Source: Grimontia indica (GTDB lineage Bacteria; Pseudomonadota; Gammaproteobacteria; Enterobacterales; Vibrionaceae). From it: a stretch of 64,000 nucleotides of DNA. The stretch is taken from the NCBI RefSeq assembly GCF_000333895.2, contig NZ_ANFM02000027.1, forward strand, positions 124,001 through 188,000, in the 5' to 3' direction. Positions 51,941 to 60,066 of this stretch are shown here, one piece after another. Both the position numbers and the translations under genes were made by a program. Under the pieces are notes generated by a model. It had not been told where the DNA came from and ran no database searches. It worked only from the letters and a program-made list of their open reading frames with translations. The first letter of the stretch is position 1. The number at the start of each line of letters is the position of its first letter.

Positions 51941-53032
51941 ATGAAAATAACGGTAAATAAAATGCGTACAGCATTGAAGGGAAGTGCACTGGCGTTGTTG
52001 GCTGGATTAATGACCACCACAGCATTGTCAGTGCCTGCCATGGCGGCGGACTTCAACCTTCGCGCAGTGGCTAACTCCAACGAAAATGACGAAGACTATG
52101 ATGGCCTGATCGTCTTTAAAGACTTCGTTGAATCTCACTCGAACGGCAAAATCAAAGTTGATCTCTATATCGGTACCCAGCTTTGCGGTAACGGTACCGA
52201 GTGTATTCAGGCGGTAGAAGACGGTTCAGTCGATATCTACATTTCTACCTCTGGCGGTGCGGCGAACATGTTCCCGTACATTCAGGTTCTCGACCTTCCG
52301 TATGTCCTGCCAGATGACCGCACGGCAGAAGCCGTTCTACAGGGCGATTTCGTACGTGAACTGCGCAAAGCAATCCTTGCGGACACTGACGACAAACTGC
52401 GTTTGATGGCGATCGGTAATACCGGGGGCTGGCGTAACTTTGCCAATACCAAGCGTACAGTGAAACAGCCAAGTGATTTGGAAGGCCTGAAAATCCGCAC
52501 CGTGGTTGCTGACTTGCCACAGGAACTGGTGAAAGCACTGGGTGCAAGCCCTACGCCAATCCCATGGCCTGAGCTTTACACCTCATTCCAGACGGGTGTG
52601 GTTGAAGGCTCGAAAAACGGTATCACCGATATCATGGGCATGAAGTTCCCAGAAGCAGGCTTGAAATACGTTACCTTGGATGGCCATGCCTACATGTCAG
52701 CGCTTTGGTACATGAACAACGAAGCCTTCCTAGATATGCCACCAGAGCTACGTAAAGTGATTGTGGATGGCTTCCGTGCACTGCAACAGGCAACGTTTGC
52801 TTCTCCGAAGCGTAAATCGATTGCTGCTTACGATGCCTTCAAGAAAGCCGGCGGTAAGCTTTACGTGCCTACTCCGGAAGAAAAAGCCAAGTTCCAGGAA
52901 TCCGCAGCGCCGGTTTATATCTGGTTCCAAGAGAACGTGAAAGACGGCAAGAAGTGGTTTGATTTGCTCAAATCAGAATCCGAAAAAGCGCAACAACAGA
53001 TTGGCGCAGCGGATAAAGCAGACCTCTCTTAA
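51941..53032 (+). CDS. TRAP transporter substrate-binding protein (DctP family)
   Basis: The 363-residue periplasmic receptor has a signal peptide (about residues 1-35, LLAGLMTTTALSVPAMAAD). The conserved DctP Arg that grips the ligand carboxylate or sulfonate is in LEGLKIRTVV. Two Cys (LCGNGTEC) may form a disulfide. PNxP-type loop is replaced by GASPTPIPWPELYTSFQTGVVEG. Last gene of the operon. Confidence 0.93.
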   Translation: MKITVNKMRTALKGSALALLAGLMTTTALSVPAMAADFNLRAVANSNENDEDYDGLIVFKDFVESHSNGKIKVDLYIGTQLCGNGTECIQAVEDGSVDIYISTSGGAANMFPYIQVLDLPYVLPDDRTAEAVLQGDFVRELRKAILADTDDKLRLMAIGNTGGWRNFANTKRTVKQPSDLEGLKIRTVVADLPQELVKALGASPTPIPWPELYTSFQTGVVEGSKNGITDIMGMKFPEAGLKYVTLDGHAYMSALWYMNNEAFLDMPPELRKVIVDGFRALQQATFASPKRKSIAAYDAFKKAGGKLYVPTPEEKAKFQESAAPVYIWFQENVKDGKKWFDLLKSESEKAQQQIGAADKADLS

Positions 53033-53050
53033 CGGTTTGTAAGGGAATAA

Positions 53051-53075
53051 AAAATCAGCCTCTCGGGGCTGATTT
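53051..53075. terminator. Terminator of the monooxygenase-TRAP operon
   Basis: AAAATCAGCC and GGCTGATTTTT with loop TCTCGG, then TTTTT; can serve the convergent DsbA-like gene too. Confidence 0.92.
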
Positions 53076-53094
53076 TTCTTTTTACTCAGTTTGG

Positions 53095-53670
53095 CTATTT
53101 CAACAAGGGATCAATCGCCGCCTGCCAGTCTTCCAAGCTGGAATGGTGGTCGACCGGAACCAAGCCCGCATTGTTAATAAACACCGTGGGTGTAGCCCAG
53201 ACTGATCGTGTAGCTGCATAGCGAATCGGCGTTCTGCCTTGCTCGTAAACATCGCTGCTGTCCATTCGCTCGATGAAAGCCTCACGGTCAACTTTGCCAT
53301 GTTCCACGGCATAATCAGCAACCAAGTTTCTCAGATCTTCATGGGTCTTATGGAGAAACTGGCCGTTGTAGAACGTATCCTGCCGCTCATACAGGAAGGT
53401 GGCGAAGCGATAAAACTTCTCTGCATCACCCTCTGCCAAAGCAAATAACCCCAAACTCATGTCCCACGCCTGACGGTGGTTACTTAGCGTAATGAGGTGA
53501 GTTTTCAGGCTCACGGACTGCCCTTTGTAATGTTCCATTACCGCCATCAGGTTCGGCCAGATAGCACGCGAATGCGGGCATTGAATGTCGATGAAAACAT
53601 CGATGGTGACGGATGCGGCTGGGTCACCAAGTAGAACACCACTTGGGCGGTGGGGAATGGGTATGCTCAT
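53095..53670 (-). CDS. DsbA-like thioredoxin-fold protein with a CPHS motif
   Basis: This 191-residue protein has a thioredoxin fold with helical insert (TIDVFIDIQCPHSRAIWPNLMAVME; WATPTVFINNAGLVP with the cis-Pro). The active site is CPHS, so only one Cys remains and a dithiol exchange cannot occur. No signal peptide, so it is cytosolic. Single-Cys DsbA-like proteins may act as glutathione-linked or reductase-like enzymes. Ends near the operon terminator. Confidence 0.85.
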   Translation of the reverse strand: MSIPIPHRPSGVLLGDPAASVTIDVFIDIQCPHSRAIWPNLMAVMEHYKGQSVSLKTHLITLSNHRQAWDMSLGLFALAEGDAEKFYRFATFLYERQDTFYNGQFLHKTHEDLRNLVADYAVEHGKVDREAFIERMDSSDVYEQGRTPIRYAATRSVWATPTVFINNAGLVPVDHHSSLEDWQAAIDPLLK

Positions 53671-53780
53671 AACGTCCTTGTCCTTAGCTCGTTGTTATTG
53701 TGTTGAGCTAAGTGTAGCTAACGGATTCAGGTCGTCTCTAGACCCTAGTTGAGTCACTAATGCGACTTTGAATCAGTACG

Positions 53781-54449
53781 TTATGCAATAAAAGTCTGTC
53801 TGAAACGGATGATACCTTTAGGCGTAAATTCGATAACTCTTGAGTCCGGTAATTGTTGCGCCCAACCTTGGCTCAGCAAATGTTCCAATATCCATTTTCC
53901 TAGGCTTCCCGCTATGTGCGTTCGCCTTTCACTCCAATCCAGGCAGGCTTTACAAACAGGACGCTTTTGTCTTTCAAGCGCTTCGATGTCAGCACCCAAG
54001 TCAATAAAGAATGCTTTCCCTTTTTCCGTCAGCTTGGCTTCAATTAACGCATCTTCAATCAAACCTTGCGCCACCAGAGAATCATAGAGTTGAACCGCAA
54101 CTTCACCCGCTAGGTGGTCATAACATACACGTGAATGACGAAGTGATGCATCGCTAGGTCCAGTCGGAATGGGTTTGATGGTAGCGGTTACGTTCATGAG
54201 TTGTTCGAGTAATTCTGCGATTTCATAACCGGCAAGTTGGAAGTATCGATGTCGGCCTTGTTTACGCACTACCAGCAAACCACCTTCGACCAACTTTGCC
54301 AGGTGACTGCTGGCGGTTTGCGCGGAAATATCGGCTTCCAACGCCAGTTCAGTTGCGGTCAACGCCTTACCGCCAAGCAGTGCAATGAGCATTTTTGATC
54401 GGGCGCTATCGGCAACAAGCGCGGCGGTTTGAGTGATGTCCGGTTCCAT
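53781..54449 (-). CDS. ArsR family transcriptional regulator
   Basis: The 222-residue regulator has an N-terminal ArsR-type winged helix (SARSKMLIALLGGKALTATELALEADISAQTASSHLAKLVEGGLL) and a longer C-terminal part with CKACLDWSERRTHIAG, the YczG-like extended ArsR form. The C-x2-C pair could bind metal. It is divergent from the NIPSNAP-ABM-YCII triplet, its probable target. Confidence 0.88.
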   Translation of the reverse strand: MEPDITQTAALVADSARSKMLIALLGGKALTATELALEADISAQTASSHLAKLVEGGLLVVRKQGRHRYFQLAGYEIAELLEQLMNVTATIKPIPTGPSDASLRHSRVCYDHLAGEVAVQLYDSLVAQGLIEDALIEAKLTEKGKAFFIDLGADIEALERQKRPVCKACLDWSERRTHIAGSLGKWILEHLLSQGWAQQLPDSRVIEFTPKGIIRFRQTFIA

Positions 54450-54585
54450 TTCAAAAACTCGATGATTTGACTGGGATAAGGTTAGCAGTCGGGGCTAGGG
54501 AATACTTCGACGACGCTCGAAGCATAGGGAGATTTCAACGCTTAAGCTGTTATCCAACGCTCAATATGGATAAGGACGTGGCGCC

Positions 54586-54921
54586 ATGATCACCTGTTTC
54601 ATTGAATACCGTATCGACCCGTTCAAACAAAGTCAGTTTGAAAAATATGCCAAGAACTGGGGAAAGATTATTCCTGAGTGTGGAGGCGATTTACTGGGCT
54701 ATTTCATGCCCCATGAAGGTACTAACGATGTGGCCTATGGCCTGATTTCGTTTCCAGATTTAGCGTCGTATGAAAGCTACCGCGAGCGGCTTAGATCGGA
54801 TGAGGCTGGGAAGCGTAATTTTCTTTTCGCCAACAAAGAGCAGTTTATTGCAGCTGAAAAACGCTCATTCCTAAGAGTGGTGGACGCGACCTACAAGCAA
54901 GAAGCGAGGGTAGCAAAATGA
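54586..54921 (+). CDS. NIPSNAP family protein
   Basis: This 111-residue dimeric alpha+beta barrel protein begins [52 protein letters not shown], the NIPSNAP signature. No catalytic role known. Overlaps the next gene by four bases (ATGA). Confidence 0.88.
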   Translation: MITCFIEYRIDPFKQSQFEKYAKNWGKIIPECGGDLLGYFMPHEGTNDVAYGLISFPDLASYESYRERLRSDEAGKRNFLFANKEQFIAAEKRSFLRVVDATYKQEARVAK

Positions 54922-55241
54922 TCGCCGTTATCTTTGAAGTGGAGCCCCATGCGGAGCACAAAAGCACGTATCTTGACATAGCTGCCGTACTTCGTGAGGA
55001 ACTGATGGAGGTGGAAGGCTTTATCTCAGTAGAGCGCTTTCAGAGTCTGACTAATGAGGAACATATGTTGTCGCTGTCCTTCTGGGAAAGTGAAGAAGCG
55101 ATCGCTCATTGGCGGAATAACCTTCGTCATCAACTGGCGCAGCAAAAAGGAAAAGAAAGCTTGTTTAAAAACTATCGTATTCGCGTTGCAAACGTGGTGA
55201 GAGATTACGGGCTGGATGCCCAGCAAGGAGAAGAACGATGA
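54918..55241 (+). CDS. Antibiotic biosynthesis monooxygenase (ABM) domain protein
   Basis: The 107-residue alpha+beta barrel (ABM) has the [37 protein letters not shown] core. Such small proteins oxidise aromatic or polyphenol compounds or degrade haem. It overlaps both neighbours by four bases. Confidence 0.88.
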   Translation: MIAVIFEVEPHAEHKSTYLDIAAVLREELMEVEGFISVERFQSLTNEEHMLSLSFWESEEAIAHWRNNLRHQLAQQKGKESLFKNYRIRVANVVRDYGLDAQQGEER

Positions 55242-55528
55242 GAGTGGTTGCGGTTTTTACTGATACTCCAGAGATGCTTGAACACCGTAAACAGCATGGT
55301 CAGGCACATCTCGATTTTCTGCGTGCCAACCAATCAGAGATTCTGGTTGGCGGTGGGCTAAGAGATGAAGAGGGGGGCGCGTATGTGGGTGGTCTTTGGA
55401 TCATGGAGGTAGCAAGTCTGGCTCGTGCAAAGGCGATTATCGAACAAGACCCTTATTACGTACCTGAGTTTCGTAGCTACCAATTAAAAGTTTGGGGTAA
55501 AGCGTTTGATGAAGACGTAATTATATGA
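55238..55528 (+). CDS. YCII-related protein
   Basis: The product is a 96-residue YCII-domain protein (ferredoxin-like alpha+beta dimer): [31 protein letters not shown] and WIMEVASLARAKAIIEQDPYYV. The His and Asp typical of the pocket are present (GQAHLDF, EQDPYY). Third of three coupled genes. Confidence 0.88.
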   Translation: MRVVAVFTDTPEMLEHRKQHGQAHLDFLRANQSEILVGGGLRDEEGGAYVGGLWIMEVASLARAKAIIEQDPYYVPEFRSYQLKVWGKAFDEDVII

Positions 55529-55647
55529 AATGTGGAAACTATTCGATTTAAAGGTCAAAAGTCTGATTTGAGGTAACTGTCTAAATATACAGTGTTTTAA
55601 TGTGGTAAGGTTCGTGCAGATTTTCGTTTCAAAGCCCAAGGAAGACC

Positions 55648-56070
55648 ATGAGAGACGTTGTATTAAAGAACCTGCGCGAACGTTTTCAATCTTTGAATGA
55701 GATTGTCGATACCTTAAACCCAGAGCTGTTTACCACCCATTTGAATGTACCGAAGAATAAGTCTGTTGGTGAGCATATGTGGTGTATTGTCGGTGCACGG
55801 GAGAGCTATACGAAATCGTTGTTGAAAGGTGAATGGGCAGGCTTTGAATGTTCATTGGCGTCGACCGAACGCCGTGGCGATGTGATCGAGAAACTGAAAT
55901 CTTCCCAAGACGCGTTCGATGAAGTGGTAAATACCATTAGCCATTGGACGCCAGAGCGCGACGAGTTATTGGTTTATTTGCTTGAACACGAAGCAACCCA
56001 TGAAGCGCAATTGATTCGTCACATCTTCGCTCTGGAGCAAACGTTGCCTGAATCGGTAAAGTGGGCTTAA
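55648..56070 (+). CDS. DinB-like four-helix protein
   Basis: The 140-residue four-helix-bundle protein has three His for metal binding at the usual places: VGEHMWCIVGARE and the C-terminal HEATHEAQLIRH. DinB/YfiT-type proteins are putative metal-dependent thiol transferases. Terminator follows. Confidence 0.82.
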   Translation: MRDVVLKNLRERFQSLNEIVDTLNPELFTTHLNVPKNKSVGEHMWCIVGARESYTKSLLKGEWAGFECSLASTERRGDVIEKLKSSQDAFDEVVNTISHWTPERDELLVYLLEHEATHEAQLIRHIFALEQTLPESVKWA

Positions 56071-56085
56071 ACAATCCGCAAATGC

Positions 56086-56121
56086 AAGAGAAAGGGAGAG
56101 CCTAAGCTCTCCCTTCCTCTT
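56086..56121. terminator. Bidirectional terminator
   Basis: AAGAG-AAGGGAGAGC and GCTCTCCCTT-CTCTT form a long stem around CTAA between the DinB gene and the convergent 842-residue orphan gene. Confidence 0.9.
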
Positions 56122-56148
56122 ATCTTTCCCCTATTATGGATGACTCAG

Positions 56149-58677
56149 CTAGACTGAATCGTCTTCTGTGGCGGTCTCCACTTTAATCTTGAAATAGTGC
56201 TTACGGTCAGTGGTATCTGGAAAGCTGACGGCTTCGTCATCGGTATTCAGCAGCGGTATTTCCACGTAGAACTTCTTCGCGCCAGCTGCATTTTTCCACA
56301 AACGTATTCTGGCGGGCATGACTAATAGGGACGTTGGCAGTTTCGGTGCTGGCGTTCCTGATGTCTTCTTGATTTCGTCGACCAGATAGTTCGCCGAAAC
56401 CGACAACAGGTTCATGTCGATATCATCAAAATCTTCGCTCAGAAACGGTATGTCGGTAGAGATAGTGAAGACTTTTCCAGGTTCGATAGACACCCCCTTG
56501 AAGTTGTGTACGTACGTGCCGAAGTACAAAGTGTCCAACTTATGCTGGCCTGCAATACCAATTGAATCAGCAGATAAGGAAACATCTTTCCCTGCGCCAG
56601 GTAGCTTTTTGTCTTTGGCAGAAAACACCACTTTCCAACCATGAGGGAGGTGGTTCTTCGGTGGTGAAATTTCGTAGATCCAAGGTCTGAACAGCACGGT
56701 TCTGGTCGCGGAAAACAACCCCTGTAATTCCACTGCACCGCCTTTCTCCGCTTGCAGATCACCAGCCGCCCGCTCATGTTCGTCATAAGGGGTGATATGT
56801 AGGTGAGCGATAGAGGGGGGACGAACGTTGACTAAAGAACCCAAATCATCCGACCTTGGATGCGTATAGTGGTTGCCACTCAGTCCACTATAGATATTGC
56901 TGTCTGGATTATTAGACCTTGGCGTCTCCCAAAATAAACGCGCTTTACAATAAGTCACCCGGCGTGAATCTGTCGGTGTACTGGTGATCACCAGTTCATT
57001 CTGTCTCGCGTCAGCAGTGAATACGATAAGGCTGGTCCAACGCAGAGGGTTGCGGTCCGCTCGGTCACCATACTGGGTCGTATTGAAGGGGTCGTAATTG
57101 TTGCTGTCGAAATGGTGTTCGGCGCTGCCGGTTTGCATCGAGTTGGAAGAAGCCCCCATATATAACGCTCCGCCTTTGTTGCCGTAGCAGTCAAAGTTAC
57201 CGAGATCGTTCGAAGAGGCAATGTAGGTCCATTTACGGTGAACCTCCAGCTGACCATCCGGGGTTGGCCAGCGGTTTTCATCAGTCGGGTTTCTGCTGCC
57301 AAGAGTAGGGTCTGACATATAGATGCCCCAACCGTCATTGTTGACCGCGGCACAGCCGATGAAACTGTTGTGCATGTAGTCTTCATAACCACCGGGGAAA
57401 TACCACCCGTCGAGCCCATTTTCACGCGCCATCAGGTTGACATGGGTGTTGTACGCGCCATCAATACCGACAAACCCGTTCCAAGGCATAGCATCAACGA
57501 CGATGTTCATAAACTCGTTGTAAGAAGCGCGGGCAGTGGTGGAATAGTTGCCGGGTAGATACGGAGTCATCTGAGAAAGCAGGGTGTAATGGGGTTCCAA
57601 ATTGTAGAAAGAGACTTCAACGGTTTTGGTGTTAGAGGGCAGCCCACCCGGCACCACCACGGTGGTGGTTGTGTCCAAGCGTTTAATTGGCTTGTGATAC
57701 ACCCGCGTTTCGCCTTCTTCATGCGGTTTGCTGGTGGTTTGTTTGTCGGAGGCTTTGATCCCAACGTATTTGCCATCGAGCTTTTTGCCGATGTTCGCAA
57801 TGCGGACAATCTCTTTGCCGTTCGCATCGTAGGCGCGCACCCATCGCACGAGGGGAACATCAATGGTGTCGTCCAGCAGTACTTCCTTTGAATCCGTGTA
57901 GGTGCCGCGTGCAGGTACGATGATTTCGGTATCTCCTTCGCCGTTATTCAGCGTGAAATCGGTGATTCCTTCCCACACCTGAGGCAATCCAAATCGTTTT
58001 TGTGGCAGGCGGTTGGGTTGACCTGCCCAATATTTGGGGGAGTTGGGTTGAGAGCTGGCAGCGATACTCGGTTGGGGGGGCGTATGTCCAATCATAATGC
58101 CATTGCCGCCATCGCCAGGGTCTTTCAGACAGCCGCTTACAGCAAAGTCAAAGATACGGCTGGAGCCGCACTGGGTGTAGATCCCATCGTTATTTGACCC
58201 GCCAATAGGACACAGCGCCGTGGGGTGGGTAGTGACATCCCGTAATGCACCGGATAGCGCTTTTCGCCTGACATAACTGCCTTGCCCGCGAAAGGTGCCG
58301 GAGCCTGTGGGGATTAGCAGGTTACCGACGATGGGGAAGTAGCCTTTTCCCATCACCACATGAAAGTCATACCTTTCATCTGAAGGAGGGACGAGATTCC
58401 CGTTGATATCTCTGAGCCTCATTGCCATTTCAAGCTTCACCTGATTGCGCTGCGCCATGGCGATGACGCCTTCACGATCTCTTTGCCAGCGCGCTTTCGC
58501 TGCTTGAGGCGTCAGACCAACAGATTCAAGTTCAATGGTCAGTTCACCTGTTTCCAGCAGGCTTATCAGCCAGTTGTAGAGAAAGCGGAGTAAACGTGTG
58601 AAGGCGTCTGTCGTCATGCGGACAGGCGTAGCGAAGAAGCTCCATGCTCTGGGGAAGCGTTGACGTAAATTGCACAT
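56149..58677 (-). CDS. Unidentified 842-residue protein
   Basis: I do not recognise the family. No typical signal peptide: the N terminus is basic (CNLRQRFPRAWSFFATPVRM), then a hydrophobic helix (RLLRFLYNWLISLLE). The middle has Asn/Gly-rich stretches such as NSFIGCAAVNNDGWGIYMSD and NKGGALYMGASSNSMQTGSAEHHFD, which fit a beta-helix or beta-sandwich, and many Trp and Pro (GLPQVWEGITDF). It is one large ORF flanked by terminators on both sides, so it is a stand-alone gene. Its start is uncertain: the ATG at 58677 has a weak ribosome site. Confidence 0.75.
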   Translation of the reverse strand: MCNLRQRFPRAWSFFATPVRMTTDAFTRLLRFLYNWLISLLETGELTIELESVGLTPQAAKARWQRDREGVIAMAQRNQVKLEMAMRLRDINGNLVPPSDERYDFHVVMGKGYFPIVGNLLIPTGSGTFRGQGSYVRRKALSGALRDVTTHPTALCPIGGSNNDGIYTQCGSSRIFDFAVSGCLKDPGDGGNGIMIGHTPPQPSIAASSQPNSPKYWAGQPNRLPQKRFGLPQVWEGITDFTLNNGEGDTEIIVPARGTYTDSKEVLLDDTIDVPLVRWVRAYDANGKEIVRIANIGKKLDGKYVGIKASDKQTTSKPHEEGETRVYHKPIKRLDTTTTVVVPGGLPSNTKTVEVSFYNLEPHYTLLSQMTPYLPGNYSTTARASYNEFMNIVVDAMPWNGFVGIDGAYNTHVNLMARENGLDGWYFPGGYEDYMHNSFIGCAAVNNDGWGIYMSDPTLGSRNPTDENRWPTPDGQLEVHRKWTYIASSNDLGNFDCYGNKGGALYMGASSNSMQTGSAEHHFDSNNYDPFNTTQYGDRADRNPLRWTSLIVFTADARQNELVITSTPTDSRRVTYCKARLFWETPRSNNPDSNIYSGLSGNHYTHPRSDDLGSLVNVRPPSIAHLHITPYDEHERAAGDLQAEKGGAVELQGLFSATRTVLFRPWIYEISPPKNHLPHGWKVVFSAKDKKLPGAGKDVSLSADSIGIAGQHKLDTLYFGTYVHNFKGVSIEPGKVFTISTDIPFLSEDFDDIDMNLLSVSANYLVDEIKKTSGTPAPKLPTSLLVMPARIRLWKNAAGAKKFYVEIPLLNTDDEAVSFPDTTDRKHYFKIKVETATEDDSV

Positions 58678-58826
58678 AATTGGCAGCTCTTATTCATCCA
58701 TTGTTTGTGCAACTTTACGATATGCTTGGTCATTAAAATGTCCAATAATGGCGACATTTTTGGTATGTAAATACTTGCTATTACTATTGGCTAATGATGG
58801 AGGGTTATTGCTGGAACTGTAAAAAA

Positions 58827-58851
58827 TGCCGGCAACTCGCCGGCAAAAAAA
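58827..58851. terminator. Hairpin with A/T flanks upstream of the orphan gene
   Basis: TGCCGGC and GCCGGCA flanked by A runs and a long A tract can terminate in either direction; no plus-strand gene ends close by, so it may guard the promoter of the orphan gene. Confidence 0.6.
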
Positions 58852-58873
58852 CACTCAGGAAAGAGACAAAAAC

Positions 58874-59144
58874 CTAGGGGCTGTTGACCTTTGGTGGTTG
58901 AATTTTGTTCTACCTATAAGCGTTTTAGGCGCGGCGAGGTGTGTGCCGCCTAAATACACCTCAACAAAGCATAAAACGCTTAGAGTACGGGACGCGCAGT
59001 CGAACCCTTCGGGCAGCGTTTGTGGGGAATTTCTGCTGCGTTATCGGCTTCTCATGTAGGCCAGCTACACATCGACGCCTCTGCCTTGCATAAAATCCCC
59101 ACAAACTGCTGCAAAAATCGTCACCAAAGATCAACAGCCCCTAG
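58874..59144. mobile_element. MITE-like element with 23-bp terminal inverted repeats
   Basis: The ends CTAGGGGCTGTTGACCTTTG and (inverted) CAAAGATCAACAGCCCCTAG match apart from one or two bases. Inside, GCAGCGTTTGTGGGGA pairs with TCCCCACAAACTGCTGC, so most of the 271 bases can fold on itself. CTAG at both borders fits a YTAR target duplication of IS5-type elements. No ORF. Confidence 0.8.
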
Positions 59145-59198
59145 AGGTAATGGGCATATTTCCCAGACGAATTACCATCGCCGTTAAGTGCTTTACCT

Positions 59199-59813
59199 TC
59201 AGTTAGTTGGATTTCTCTGGTTGTGGATATGGGTGGCGATGGCATCCATTAAAGGTGGGGAGAGACAATCATAGGGCTCTAACCCCAGCGTTTTGAGTTG
59301 ATCACGAATCGCCTCCATTTGATTCGGCGGCGTACCTGATTCGATGATTGATGACACAAATGCCGCAAATTCCGGTGCTGACCACCCCTCTTCGCTCGAC
59401 AATTCTGTGTGAACAAAATCGAGGCCGTAGAATGGATGATTGGTATCTTCAATTCGTCCATACATGTGCACACCGCAATCGCGGCACGCGTGGCGTTGAA
59501 TCGCAGCACTTTCATCTATGATGGAGAGTTTATCGGCGTTCTGTTCCACCGAAACATGGTCTTTGGGCACCACAGCGACCTGGGAGAAGGTCGCTCCTTC
59601 TGGTTTCCAGCACTTAGAACAGCCGCAGACATGATTGTGAGCAGTTTGGGCAGAAACGCTGACCACGACAGGGTCGTTGTTGCAGTTACATGTTAAGGAA
59701 CCGCCAGAGAAGCCAGCGACCTCGTTTGTTCGCACGCCTTTGTCGACGGCGGGATGAATCGAAATTGTCATAGGAAACACCTTAGCAATAGCATCCTTGA
59801 TTACCTTCCACAT
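59199..59813 (-). CDS. gfa: S-(hydroxymethyl)glutathione synthase-like (Gfa)
   Basis: The protein has 204 residues from ATG 59813 (GGAGG seven bases upstream). Gfa zinc ligands are visible: CNC near residue 40, CGCSKC near residue 60, and CRDC in the [14 protein letters not shown] segment, then [15 protein letters not shown]. It would speed up the formaldehyde-glutathione reaction for detoxification. Standard Gfa starts at the IHPAVDKG segment; here about 16 extra N-terminal residues precede it. No GSH-dependent formaldehyde dehydrogenase gene is adjacent. Confidence 0.85.
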   Translation of the reverse strand: MWKVIKDAIAKVFPMTISIHPAVDKGVRTNEVAGFSGGSLTCNCNNDPVVVSVSAQTAHNHVCGCSKCWKPEGATFSQVAVVPKDHVSVEQNADKLSIIDESAAIQRHACRDCGVHMYGRIEDTNHPFYGLDFVHTELSSEEGWSAPEFAAFVSSIIESGTPPNQMEAIRDQLKTLGLEPYDCLSPPLMDAIATHIHNQRNPTN

Positions 59814-60024
59814 GGTTAAACCTCCATGCTCTATTGCTTTCCACATGGGTCAGCCCACGGAAAAACCTTGGGGATGTGTGACCGCCAAACGTTGAGATCT
59901 CATGACCTCAAAGAAGTGGCAGTATAAGCCTAATGCGGCGGGATTGGGTTGAGTACGGCTGGAATGGCAAAAGACTGTTGTGGAAGGTGATATGGGGCTT
60001 ATCAGTGAACAGAAAACAAAAAAA

Positions 60025-60043
60025 GCGCCATCAAAGATGGCGC
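60025..60043 (-). terminator. Terminator of katG
   Basis: GCGCCATC and GATGGCGC with loop AAA; on the minus strand followed by TTTTTTTG. Confidence 0.93.
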
Positions 60044-60066
60044 GAAAACGCTTGTGCGTTAATGGA

